Shown: one piece after another, positions 1 to 9,673 of the stretch | Numbering within the stretch: the first letter of the stretch is position 1 | Layout of the letters: every line of letters starts with the position of its first letter | Source: Azospirillum endophyticum | GTDB taxonomy: Bacteria > Pseudomonadota > Alphaproteobacteria > Azospirillales > Azospirillaceae | DNA: 64,000 nucleotides | Reading direction: 5' to 3' | Assembly: GCF_016595245.1 (NCBI RefSeq) | Contig: NZ_JAENHM010000003.1 | Coordinates: forward strand, 4,997-68,996 | Notes under the pieces: model-generated | Database searches by the model: none | What the model saw: only the letters and a program-made list of their open reading frames with translations | Told to the model about the DNA's origin: nothing | Translations under genes and position numbers: made by a program

Positions 1-46
1 GACCGCCTGCCGCCGATGGCGATGCCAGAAAGGACCTGCGCCACCG

Positions 47-1033
47 TCACCGGCGCAGGGACCGGTCCAGGCCGCGCAGGATCGGCAGGACGATGTCGAT
101 GACCGGCGTCGGGACGGACCGCTCCCTGGCAAAGGCCTGCACTTGGCCGAGCAGGCATTCGATCTCGGTGGCGCGGCCGTGCAGGACATCCTGCAACATG
201 GATGGCCGGGTTTCCGACCGCGTGGCGGCCCACCTCATCGTATCGTCGGCATCGACGTGCTGGGTCAGATCATAGCCGAGCGCCCGGGCGGTGTCGGCCA
301 CCTCGCCGGCGATGCGCCGCCCGAGTTCGGCCAGCTCGGGGTCGGCGGCCCGGTCCTTCGCCGACAGTCGGGTAAGGGCGGCCAGCGGGTTGCCCGGCGC
401 GTTGACCAGCAGCTTGAGCCAGATGTCGGTCCGGATGTCGGTCGACAGCAGGGCGGGCATGCCGGCGGCGGTGAACAGTTCGACCAGTCCGCGGGCGCGC
501 GGGCTGTCGCCGCCGTCGGGTTCGCCGATGGTGAAGCGGCTGTGCGCGCCGTGGATGACGACCCCCGGTTCGACGATCTCGTTGGGCGACATCACGACGC
601 CCCCCAGCGCCCGCGCCGGCCCGACCTGTCGCCAGAGCGCGGCATCGGGATCGAGCAGCGGCAGCGGACCGCCGCCCTCCCGCAGGCCATAGTTCCACCA
701 CCACGGGATCCCGTTCAACAGGAAGACCGCGACCCCATCGGGAGCCAGCAGCCGGGCGAGCGCGCCCGCCGCCGGCGGTAGGGCCGGCGCCTTCAGCGTG
801 ACGACGACGATGTCCTGCGGCGGCAGGATCGACGGGTCGTCGGTCGCCACCGGCACCGCGACGCGGAACTCTTCCCGGCTGCTCCGGAAGGTGAGGCCGC
901 GCTCGCGCATCGCGGCCAGATGAGGACCGCGCGCAACGACGGCGACGCCAGGGATACCGGCGCGCAGCAGCCTCGCCGCCACATGGCTGCCCACCGCGCC
1001 CGCCCCGAAGATGCAGATGCGCGGGCCGGTCAT
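47..1033 (-). CDS. ketopantoate reductase (ApbA/PanE) family oxidoreductase
   Basis: A 328-aa protein of normal length for the ApbA/PanE family, NADPH-dependent reductases of 2-keto acids. Seen: an N-terminal Rossmann motif GAGAVG at residues 10-15, an LNG segment near residue 107, and in the helical C-terminal domain a W-x-K-L motif with Lys207 followed by N-A-P-G-N-P-L, matching the family's catalytic Lys/Asn region. Cytoplasmic, no signal peptide. It is the last gene of a long operon and its ATG overlaps the TGA of the rhodanese gene (ATGA). The family's best-known reaction is 2-dehydropantoate to pantoate, but the operon context of uptake, C-S cleavage and sulfurtransfer makes a housekeeping pantothenate role unlikely. 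I infer that it reduces a keto acid left after desulfurization. Confidence 0.85.
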   Translation of the reverse strand: MTGPRICIFGAGAVGSHVAARLLRAGIPGVAVVARGPHLAAMRERGLTFRSSREEFRVAVPVATDDPSILPPQDIVVVTLKAPALPPAAGALARLLAPDGVAVFLLNGIPWWWNYGLREGGGPLPLLDPDAALWRQVGPARALGGVVMSPNEIVEPGVVIHGAHSRFTIGEPDGGDSPRARGLVELFTAAGMPALLSTDIRTDIWLKLLVNAPGNPLAALTRLSAKDRAADPELAELGRRIAGEVADTARALGYDLTQHVDADDTMRWAATRSETRPSMLQDVLHGRATEIECLLGQVQAFARERSVPTPVIDIVLPILRGLDRSLRR

Positions 1034-2697
1034 CGTACCGCTGCCGGTCCGATGCGGAAGCCGGCGGCTTCCGGCGTGCCGACGGCCCCCGGCAGCGACA
1101 GCTCCCAGTCGAGATAGGCGCGCGACGCTTCGAGGTTGCCGCTGTGGCGGTCATGAAGCCAGAACAGATGGTCGATGCGGTCGGCATCGGCAGGCTCGGA
1201 CGGCGACGTGACGACCGCAAGCCCGGCGGCCGTCCAGGCCGCCTCGCCGCCGGGAAGGACCGCGGCCGGAATGCCGGCCTCTTCGAGATCCAGGGCGAGG
1301 AGATGGGCGGTCACCGGATCCCGCCCGGTCACCACGACCCCGGCCGCGCGGTCGAACCGGTCTGGCGGGCCGAGGCGCGAGCGGTTGGCCCAGAGCGCTC
1401 CCGCCGGGTGGGAGCGGCGGTAATCGCCGCTGGAATCCGAGAAGAGCAGAGCCGCACCGCGCCGCAGCCGGTCGCCCGCCTCGTCGGCGGAAAGAACCTT
1501 CGCCCGCGGTGGGGCGGCGGGCACCGCATGGGCGGCAGGCGGGGCGGTCCCCGACACCAGTCCGGGCAGGACCAGCGCATCCCAGCCGAGCTGGCGCAAC
1601 CAGTGCGCCGTCACGGTGGCGCGCACACCGTCGTCGTCGGTCAGCACGATCCGTGCCCCGCGGGTGGCCGCCCATTTGTCGAGCGCCTGCACCAGCTGCC
1701 CGCCCTGGGCGGACGGAACCCCCTCGGCATGCCCCCCGGCATGCTCGGTCGGCAGGCGGACGTCGAAGAGATAGGTGGTTCGGGCGGGATCGGCACGCAG
1801 CCGCTCCAGCGCGGCGCGGTCGATCACCGGGACGGCGAAGCGCCGGGCAAGGTCGGCGGCGTGCCGCCGCGCCGTTTCGCGGGCCTTCGGCCCCACCGGC
1901 GGCCGGGGCGGAAGCGGGGTGTCGCGCTCCAGCTCGAAGCCGGCGAGGCGCCAGCCCTGGGTTCCGCCCGACAGGGCGACCACGCGGTTGGGAATGCCGG
2001 CGTTGATCAGCGCCTGGGCGCCGATGATGCCCCGCGTCCGTCCGGCGCAGGAGACGACGACGAGACTGTCCGGCGATGGAACGAGGTCGGCGAAGCGGTG
2101 GACGATCTCAGCACCCGGCGCGCTGACGGCGCCCGGCACGTGGAAACGCTCGAACTCGTCGGCGGTGCGGCTGTCGAGGATCACCAGATCGGCCCCGGCC
2201 CGGACTAGCCGGTCGAGTTCAGCCGCCTCGATGTCAGGCGTATGATAGGCATGTTCGACGCATTCGGCGAAGGCCTTGCCCGGCACGTTGACGCTGGGGA
2301 AGAGCGGCAAGCCGGCGGCGGACCAGGACTCCACCCCGCCGGACAGCACATGGACGCCGGTATAGCCGAGCGCCGAGAGCCGGCTGGCCGCCTGCGCGGC
2401 GGCCGGTTCTTCGGCCAGCAGGACGATGCGGGTGTCGGCGCGCGGGACGAGCGCGGCGATGTCGAACTCCAGCCGGCTGAACGGAATGTTGACGGCGAGA
2501 AGCGGGTGCCCCTCGCCGAAGGGGCCTTCCTCGCGCAGGTCGAGGAAGGCGATCTCGCCGCCGTCCTCCAGCCAGTGCAGAAGCGTCCGGGGATCAATGC
2601 CGGTCGTCCCGGCCGGCGTCTCAATCGGCGTCTGGGCCGGGGCGTGGGGGAAGGCGGTCACGGCGGTGCCCTTTCGGTCGAAGGCGGGGACGGTCAT
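1030..2697 (-). CDS. four-domain rhodanese-like sulfurtransferase
   Basis: A 555-aa protein made of four tandem rhodanese modules, roughly residues 33-130, 157-256, 290-380 and 400-497, plus a C-terminal tail. Only module 2 has the active-site cysteine, in the loop C-A-G-R-T-R-G at 217-223. The equivalent loops of modules 1, 3 and 4 have no Cys, so these are probably structural or regulatory. Rhodaneses carry sulfane sulfur as a Cys persulfide. The chosen ATG at 2697 overlaps the stop of the aldolase gene; an in-frame upstream extension to 2859 would run inside that gene and is Arg/Pro-rich. It overlaps the downstream reductase gene by 4 nt. In this operon it is a plausible acceptor of sulfur released from the imported substrate (inference). 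Confidence 0.88.
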   Translation of the reverse strand: MTVPAFDRKGTAVTAFPHAPAQTPIETPAGTTGIDPRTLLHWLEDGGEIAFLDLREEGPFGEGHPLLAVNIPFSRLEFDIAALVPRADTRIVLLAEEPAAAQAASRLSALGYTGVHVLSGGVESWSAAGLPLFPSVNVPGKAFAECVEHAYHTPDIEAAELDRLVRAGADLVILDSRTADEFERFHVPGAVSAPGAEIVHRFADLVPSPDSLVVVSCAGRTRGIIGAQALINAGIPNRVVALSGGTQGWRLAGFELERDTPLPPRPPVGPKARETARRHAADLARRFAVPVIDRAALERLRADPARTTYLFDVRLPTEHAGGHAEGVPSAQGGQLVQALDKWAATRGARIVLTDDDGVRATVTAHWLRQLGWDALVLPGLVSGTAPPAAHAVPAAPPRAKVLSADEAGDRLRRGAALLFSDSSGDYRRSHPAGALWANRSRLGPPDRFDRAAGVVVTGRDPVTAHLLALDLEEAGIPAAVLPGGEAAWTAAGLAVVTSPSEPADADRIDHLFWLHDRHSGNLEASRAYLDWELSLPGAVGTPEAAGFRIGPAAVR

Positions 2698-3484
2698 TCG
2701 CGGTAGCCGGGGTTCTGGCGGTCGAGCAGCCGCTTCAGGGCGCCGAAATGTAGCTCGTGGCCCGACGGCACGCCGGGGGCCAGCGGGCCGCCGGTGATGG
2801 TGGCGTGGACATGCGCGACCATCTCGCCGGGCAGTTCGCGCAGCGGCTTGCCGGTCCATTGGGCGAAGAGCTGCACCCGCGCCGCCCGCTCCAGCGTATA
2901 GAGCCGGTCGTAGGCTTCCGAGACGGTCCGGCCGGCGACCAGCACGCCGTGATGCGCCATGATCAGAATGGTCTTGTCGCCGAGGATGTCGGCCAGACGC
3001 TCGCCCTCGGCCGGGTCGCGGGCGAGGCCGGTGTAGTCGTCGTCATAGGCGATCTCGGCGATCAGCTGGGCCTCGGTGTGCCCGATCGGCAGCAGCCGCT
3101 GGTCCTGCAACCGGGTCAGCGCACTAGTGTAGGGCATGTGGGTGTGGAACAGCGCGGCGTGCTGCGGCTTGCGCCGGTGGATGGGGGCGTGGATGCAGAA
3201 GGCGGAGCGCTGGAGCGGTCCCCTGCCGTCGAGCAGGCGGCCGTCGTAATCGACGGTGAGCAGGTCGCCAGCCCTGATCTCCGACCAGTGCAGCCCGAGC
3301 GGGCTGACATAGAAGCGGTCGTCATGTCCCGGCACCGCCAGGGTGAAATGGTTGTAGATGCCCTCGCTCATCTCCTGGATCACCGCCAGGCGCTGGGCCG
3401 CGGCCAGATCGACGCGGGCCTGCTTTTGCTCCGCCGTCTCGAAAGTCGGATCATGCGCGGGGACGGGCTTGCCGGTGACGGCGT

Positions 3485-3488
<4 letters not shown>
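2694..3488 (-). CDS. class II aldolase/adducin family protein
   Basis: A 264-aa cytoplasmic protein of the class II aldolase/adducin fold, as in fuculose-1-phosphate aldolase: zinc enzymes that cleave or decarboxylate hydroxylated carbon chains. Seen: the metal-binding pair H-T-H at residues 115-117 and a third histidine in A-H-H-G near 179-180. The start at 3488 is preferred because it overlaps the stop of the upstream ATPase gene (ATGA) and leaves a normal-length protein; the longer frame to 3803 would run inside that ATPase gene. It lies between an oligopeptide-type importer and a multi-rhodanese gene. I infer that it cleaves the carbon skeleton of the imported sulfur compound. The exact substrate cannot be read from sequence. 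Confidence 0.85.
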
Positions 3489-4503
<1,015 letters not shown>

Positions 4504-4507
<4 letters not shown>

Positions 4508-5520
4508 TCAGCCGCCCTCCATTGGCTGCGGTCGGTCCATCGCGGGACCTGTCGGGGCGTCCAGGCCGGCAGCTCGACCTTGTGGCAGGCGACCGCCGCC
4601 CGCCCGTGCCGCTGCAAGGGCGGAACAGTGGCGCAGCCGGCGTCGGCGTCGGCGCAGCGCGGAGCGAAGGCGCAGCCCGGCGGGATGGCGCCCGGCAGGG
4701 GCACCAGGCCGGGGATTTCCTGCAGCCGCTGCCGCGGCGGCGGCTCGCCCAGCGTCAGCCGCGGCTTGGCCCCCATCAGCCGGCGGGTGTAGGGGTGCAG
4801 CGGGGCGGCGAACAGGCCGGGCGTGTCCTGCTCCTCGACCTTGCGTCCGGCATACATGACCAGCACGCGGTCGGCGGTTTCGGCAACGACGCCGAGGTCG
4901 TGGGTGATGAGGATCAGCCCCATGCCGAGGTCGCGGCGCAGCTCGTCGAGCAGGCAGAGGATCTGCGCCTGGATGGTGACGTCGAGCGCCGTCGTCGGCT
5001 CGTCGGCGATCAGCAGGGAGGGGTTGGCGGCGATGGCGATGGCGATGGCGACCCGCTGGCGCATGCCCCCCGAGAAGCGGTGCGGATGGTCGTCGAGGCG
5101 GCGATGGGCGTCGGGAATATGGACGAGATCCAGCAGCTCCGCCGCCCGCGCCCGCGCCGCCCGGGCACCGAGCGGGCTGTGGGCGCGCACCGCCTCGGCG
5201 ACCTGTTCGCCGACGGTCAGCACCGGATTGAGCGCCGACATCGGGTCCTGGAAGACGATGCCGACGCGGTCGCCGCGCACGGCGCGCATCCGCGCCTCTG
5301 GCAGGCCGGTCAGGTCCAGCCCGTCGAGCCGCACCCGTCCACCGATCCTTCCCGGCGGCGCCACCAGCCGGGTCAGCGCCAGGGCCGTCATCGACTTGCC
5401 GCAGCCGGATTCACCGACGATGGCCAGCGTCTCGCCGGCTTCGACCGAGAAGGACAGCCGATCGACGACGACGGCGTCGCCGAAACGGACGGTCAGGTCT
5501 TCGACCTCGAGCAGGCTCAT
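4504..5520 (-). CDS. peptide-type ABC transporter ATP-binding protein (DppD-like)
   Basis: A 338-aa partner ATPase of the same importer. Seen: Walker A GESGCGKS at 36-43, signature F-S-G-G-M-R-Q-R, Walker B ending IADEPTTALD, the switch His in LITHD, and the C-terminal HPYTRRL plus Cys-rich extension of the DppD/OppD group. It begins 3 nt downstream of the DppC-like stop and overlaps the DppF-like gene by 4 nt, so the two ATPases are translationally coupled. Together with the two permeases it gives the standard BCDF order of dipeptide/nickel-type importers. Confidence 0.95.
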
Positions 5521-5523
5521 GGG

Positions 5524-6417
5524 TCACCTCACGGGGGTGCGGGGATTGAGGAGGTCGTTCAGGCCGTTGCCGATCAGCATGAAGCCCATGACGGTGAGGA
5601 AGATCGCGCCGCCGGGAAGCGCCGTCATGTACCAGGCGGTGCGCAGCATCGGCCGGCCGGCGCCGACCATGCTGCCCCAGCTCATGCCGTTGGGGTCGCC
5701 GAGACCGAGGAAGGACAGCGAGGCGTCGGACAGAATCGCCTGGGCCACCAGGATCGATGCGGCGACCACGACCGGCGCCAGGCTGTTCGGCAGGACATGG
5801 AGCAGGACGATCCGCCCATGCCCCATGCCCAGCGTGACCGCGGCGTCGACATAGTCGAGCCGTCGCACCCGAACCGCCTCCGCCCGCACCAGCCGGGCGA
5901 TTTGCGGCCAGGCGGTGATGCCGATGGCGAAGCTGATGCTGGCGGTGGTCGGCCCGAGGATCACCACCAGGATGATGGTAAAGAGCAGGCTCGGCATGGT
6001 CTGGAACAGTTCGCTGATCCGCATCAGCACGTCGTCGACGGCGCCGCCGAAATAGCCGGCCAGCACGCCCGCGGCGATGCCGACCAGCAGCGCCAGCGCC
6101 GCCGCGGCGATGCCGACGGTCAGCGAGGTGCCGGCGGAATGGGCCATCGCCGCCGCCATGTCGCGGCCCAGCATGTCGGTGCCGAGGGAGAAGCGGGCGT
6201 CGATGCCGGGCCAGGTGCCGGCTGGGCCGGCCATGTCGCGCGGATCGCCCGGATAGAGCAGGCCGGCGGAGAGGGCAACGGCGACGACGGTGGCCAGCAG
6301 CAGCAGGCCGACCAGCAGCGCCCGCGAACCGCGCAGCCGGCGGAGCCCCGGCGTGCGCATCAGGCGCTGGAGGATGCCGCCCGGCATCCCGCCATGGGTC
6401 GGGGCGGACAGGCTCAT
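5524..6417 (-). CDS. peptide-type ABC transporter permease (DppC-like)
   Basis: A 297-aa inner-membrane permease with about six hydrophobic segments. Seen: the DppC-type G-T-D-M-L-G-R-D motif after the first periplasmic stretch, and a binding-protein-dependent transport (EAA-like) loop around A-A-V-T-L-G-M-G before the last membrane spans. The ATG at 6417 overlaps the stop of the DppB-like gene (ATGA). A longer reading frame to 6843 exists but lies inside the DppB gene and has no membrane-protein character. It pairs with the DppB-like subunit to form the translocation channel. Confidence 0.93.
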   Translation of the reverse strand: MSLSAPTHGGMPGGILQRLMRTPGLRRLRGSRALLVGLLLLATVVAVALSAGLLYPGDPRDMAGPAGTWPGIDARFSLGTDMLGRDMAAAMAHSAGTSLTVGIAAAALALLVGIAAGVLAGYFGGAVDDVLMRISELFQTMPSLLFTIILVVILGPTTASISFAIGITAWPQIARLVRAEAVRVRRLDYVDAAVTLGMGHGRIVLLHVLPNSLAPVVVAASILVAQAILSDASLSFLGLGDPNGMSWGSMVGAGRPMLRTAWYMTALPGGAIFLTVMGFMLIGNGLNDLLNPRTPVR

Positions 6418-7397
6418 TGACGGACCTCCACCCGAGGGTCGAGCGCCGCATAGAGCAGGTCGACCGCCAGATTGACGACGATGACGATGAAAGAGCTGCA
6501 CAGGAAGATGCCGAGCAGCAGGTTGACGTCGCGCGAGAACACCGCCTCCTGCGCCAACCGGCCGAGGCCGGGCCAGCCGAAGACCGTCTCGACCACCACC
6601 GTGCCGCCGAAGATGGCGCCGAGCTGCAGGCCGGTGACCGTCACGATGGGCAGCAGGGCGTTGCGCAGAACGTGGCGGATCACCACGCGGGCCTCGGTCA
6701 GCCCCTTGGCCCGGGCGGTGCGCACGAAATCGAGCCCGTAGACCTCCAGCATCGCCGAGCGGGTGATGCGGACATAGATCGACAGGAAGAACAGGCTGAG
6801 CGTCACGGCCGGCAGCACCAGATGCCGGCCGATGTCGAGCCACTCGTCCCAGCGACCGCGGTAGTCCGCCCCCACCGTCACCATGCCGGCCGACGGCAGC
6901 CAGCGCAGCTCGATTGAGAACAGCACGATCAGCATCAGCCCGACCCAGAACAGCGGGGTGGCGAAGCCCATGGTGGAAACCACCGAGATCGCCTCGTCCA
7001 GCAGGCTTCCGCGCGACCGCGCCGCCACCACGCCGAGGAGCACGCCGATCAGGAGCGCGAACAGGATCGCGGTCAGCGACAACAGGATCGTCGCCGGAAG
7101 GCGTTCGAGGATCAACTCGCCCACCGGCATGCCCTGGCGGAAGGAATAGCCGAGGTCGAAATGCAGGATGCCCTGGATGTAGTTCAGGAACTGGAGGTGG
7201 ACCGGAATGTCGAGCCCGTAGAGCCGGCGCAGGTTCTCCATGAACTCCGGCGTCGCCGAGCCGGATTCTCCGGCGATGACGTCGGCGAGGTCGCCCGGCG
7301 TCAGCTTCAGCAGCAGGAAGTTCAGCAGCACGATGGCGAAGGCCATCGGCAGTGCCTGGACCAGCCGGCGGAAGACGTAGCGCAGCGATGTCGGCAT
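6414..7397 (-). CDS. peptide-type ABC transporter permease (DppB-like)
   Basis: A 327-aa inner-membrane permease. The N-terminus (R-Y-V-F-R-R-L-V-Q-A-L-P) followed by a first membrane span and then L-T-P-G-D is the typical DppB/OppB start. The EAA-like loop is A-R-A-K-G-L-T-E near the C-terminal third, with V-V-E-T-V-F-G-W-P-G-L-G close behind, as in the family. The start at 7397 gives the standard length; the upstream in-frame extension reads into the SDR gene. It follows the SDR gene by 25 nt. Confidence 0.93.
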   Translation of the reverse strand: MPTSLRYVFRRLVQALPMAFAIVLLNFLLLKLTPGDLADVIAGESGSATPEFMENLRRLYGLDIPVHLQFLNYIQGILHFDLGYSFRQGMPVGELILERLPATILLSLTAILFALLIGVLLGVVAARSRGSLLDEAISVVSTMGFATPLFWVGLMLIVLFSIELRWLPSAGMVTVGADYRGRWDEWLDIGRHLVLPAVTLSLFFLSIYVRITRSAMLEVYGLDFVRTARAKGLTEARVVIRHVLRNALLPIVTVTGLQLGAIFGGTVVVETVFGWPGLGRLAQEAVFSRDVNLLLGIFLCSSFIVIVVNLAVDLLYAALDPRVEVRQ

Positions 7398-7422
7398 GGC
7401 GTTCTCCGTCCTCGGGCGGCCG

Positions 7423-8259
7423 CTACAGGGCCAGGCTCTGACCGCCATCCACCGCGACCAGCGCGCCGACCACGTAGCTCGCCCGCTCGCTGGCCAGGAA
7501 CAGCGCCACCTCGGCGATCTCGTGGGCCTCGCCGTAGCGGCGCAGCGGCGTGGCGGCGGCACCGGCGGCCAGCGCCTCGTCGCGGCTGATGCCGAGGCGC
7601 TTGGCCTCCAGGGCGAGGTTCTGCTCGATGCGGTCGGTCAGGGTGAAGCCGGGATTGATAGCGTTGATGCGGATGCCGTAGGGCGCGTATTCGCGGGCGA
7701 GCCCCAGCGTCGACAGCAGCAGGGCGGCGTTGGCGGAGCCGCCCGGCAGATGGGTGCCGGAGGGAATCCGGCCGCCGGTGCCGACGATGTTGACGATGGC
7801 GCCGATCTGGCGGGGCGGAGGCAGCCGGGTTTCCGCCCGGCCATCCGCCCTGGCCCCGGCCCGTCGCCGGAAGCTCTTGAGCACGGCGTCCTGGGCGTGG
7901 ATGTAGGGGAAGAACTTGGCGTCCAGCCCGGCCTTCCAGGCGGCGGCGTCGAGTTCCTCGGCCGGGGTGCGCTTCGCGGCGCCGGCGCTGTTGATCAGCA
8001 CCTCGACCGGGCCGAAGGGGCGTTCGGCCTCGGCGACGGCACGGGCGGCCTCGGCGGCGTCGGCGAAATCGGCGGCGACCGTCGCGACCTCCAGCCCGTC
8101 GGCGGCCAGGGCGGCCTGCGCGGCGGCGAGATTGTCACGGCCGCGCGACGCGATGACCACGCGCGAGCCTTCCCGGGCGAAGGCGCGGGCGGCGGCGAGG
8201 CCGAGCCCCTTGCTGCCGCCGGTGACGAGGACGACCTTGCCGGCAAGGGCGAGATCCAT
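7423..8259 (-). CDS. SDR-fold protein lacking the catalytic Tyr/Lys
   Basis: A 278-aa short-chain dehydrogenase/reductase fold. Seen: cofactor motif T-G-G-S-K-G-L-G at 13-20, the N-S-A-G motif near 90-93, and the C-terminal V-D-G-G-Q-S end. The family's active site is not intact: where Y-x-x-x-K is expected the protein reads G-G-S-A-N (173-177), so Tyr becomes Gly173 and Lys becomes Asn177. The preceding catalytic Ser region reads N-I-V-G-T. There is also an Arg/Pro-rich insertion around 131-150. It may therefore bind NAD(P) without classical SDR chemistry, or use a different mechanism. It lies between two monooxygenase genes and the importer genes of the operon. Confidence 0.85.
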   Translation of the reverse strand: MDLALAGKVVLVTGGSKGLGLAAARAFAREGSRVVIASRGRDNLAAAQAALAADGLEVATVAADFADAAEAARAVAEAERPFGPVEVLINSAGAAKRTPAEELDAAAWKAGLDAKFFPYIHAQDAVLKSFRRRAGARADGRAETRLPPPRQIGAIVNIVGTGGRIPSGTHLPGGSANAALLLSTLGLAREYAPYGIRINAINPGFTLTDRIEQNLALEAKRLGISRDEALAAGAAATPLRRYGEAHEIAEVALFLASERASYVVGALVAVDGGQSLAL

Positions 8260-8284
8260 GGCGAAACTCCTATTGGGCTGGCGG

Positions 8285-9673
8285 TCAGGCTGTCGGGCCG
8301 GGATGGCGGAAGGCGTGGCCGGGATGGCGCGGCGAAAGCCGGGCGCGGCCGGGACCGAACAGCTTCTCGCGCAGGGGGCCGGGGCTGTATTCGGTCTTGT
8401 AGACCCCGCGGTCCTGCAGTTCGGGCACCAGCAGGTCGACGATGTCGGTCAGGTTGGCCGGCTCCACCACGCGGGTGAGGTTGAAGCCGTCGGCGCCGGC
8501 CTCGACCCAGGTCAGCAGCTCGTCGGCCACCTGCGACGGCGTGCCGACGATGAAGGGGCCGCGCCCGCCGACCTCGCCGAAATCGGCGAGGTCGCGCACG
8601 CGCCAGACGCGGTCTGGGCTGCGCAGGGTCATCGCCTCGATCTTCGACTGCATGCCGTTGCTCTTGACGTAGCGCACCGGATCGTCGGGGCCGTATTGCG
8701 AGAAGTCGATGCCGGTCCAGCCCGACAGCAGGGCGAGCGCGCCGCGGGTGTCGAGATGGCTGCGGTACTCCTCGTACTTGTCGCGCGCCTCCGCCTCGGC
8801 CGGGGCGACGATGACGGTGGCGCCGACGAAGACCAGCAGATCCTCCGGGTGCCGGCCATAGGCGGCGGCGCGGCGGCGGATGTCGGCGGCGGCCTCCGCC
8901 ACCGCGGCCCTGCTCTGGTTCATGAACACGCATTCGGCGTGGCGGGCCGCGAACTCGCGCCCGCGGCCCGAGGTGCCGGCCTGGTAGAGCAGGGGGGTGC
9001 GCTGCGGCGAGGGTTCGCTGAGATGGATGGCGTCGAGGTCGAAGAAGGTGCCGTGATGGGTGATCCGGTGGACCTTCTCCGGCCGGACGAAGACCCGGCC
9101 GGCCTTGTCGCGAACCGCGGCACCGTCCTCCCAGCTGCCTTCCCACAGCCGGTAGGCCAGTTCCAGGAACTCGTCGGCGCGGTCGTAGCGCTGGTCGTGC
9201 TCCCGCACCCCGCCGTCGCCGATTGCCCGTGCGGCGCTTTCCAGATAGCCGGTGACGATGTTCCAGCCGACTCGCCCCTTGGTCAGGTGGTCGAGCGTGG
9301 AGAAGCGGCGGGCGAGGTAATAGGGCTGCTCGTACCCGACCGAGGCGGTGACGCCGAAGCCGAGATCGCGGGTCGCCGCGGCCATGGCGGAGATCAGCAC
9401 CGACGGGTCGTTGCTCGGGATCTGGGCGCCGGCCGCCAGCGCCGCGTCCGGCGTGCCGGCATAGACGTCGTAGACGCCGGAGACGTCGGCCAGGAAGATG
9501 CCGTCGAGCTTGCCGCGCTCGGCGATGCGTGCCAGCTCGATCCAGAAATCGAGGTCGGTGTAATTGGCGCAGCGGTCCTTCGGATGGGTCCACAGGCCGG
9601 CCCAGGAATGGCCGGGCGCGTTCATGTGGAAGGCGTTGAGACGGATTTCCTTTTGGCGGGTCCGGCCGGTCAT
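8285..9673 (-). CDS. NtaA/SnaA/DszA-family FMNH2-dependent monooxygenase (copy 1)
   Basis: A 462-aa flavin-dependent monooxygenase of the bacterial luciferase superfamily, NtaA/SnaA/SoxA(DszA) branch. Members take reduced FMN from a separate reductase and cleave C-S or C-N bonds. Seen: N-terminal K-E-I-R-L-N-A-F, the family blocks Y-L-A-R-R-F-S-T-L-D-H-L and G-R-V-G-W-N-I-V-T, and the C-terminal V-P-E-L-Q-x-R-G-V-Y-K. The start at 9673 overlaps the stop of copy 2 (ATGA); the longer frame to 9904 would overlap that gene. Copies 1 and 2 are clear paralogues in tandem, which suggests sequential or substrate-split reactions. Confidence 0.93.
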   Translation of the reverse strand: MTGRTRQKEIRLNAFHMNAPGHSWAGLWTHPKDRCANYTDLDFWIELARIAERGKLDGIFLADVSGVYDVYAGTPDAALAAGAQIPSNDPSVLISAMAAATRDLGFGVTASVGYEQPYYLARRFSTLDHLTKGRVGWNIVTGYLESAARAIGDGGVREHDQRYDRADEFLELAYRLWEGSWEDGAAVRDKAGRVFVRPEKVHRITHHGTFFDLDAIHLSEPSPQRTPLLYQAGTSGRGREFAARHAECVFMNQSRAAVAEAAADIRRRAAAYGRHPEDLLVFVGATVIVAPAEAEARDKYEEYRSHLDTRGALALLSGWTGIDFSQYGPDDPVRYVKSNGMQSKIEAMTLRSPDRVWRVRDLADFGEVGGRGPFIVGTPSQVADELLTWVEAGADGFNLTRVVEPANLTDIVDLLVPELQDRGVYKTEYSPGPLREKLFGPGRARLSPRHPGHAFRHPGPTA

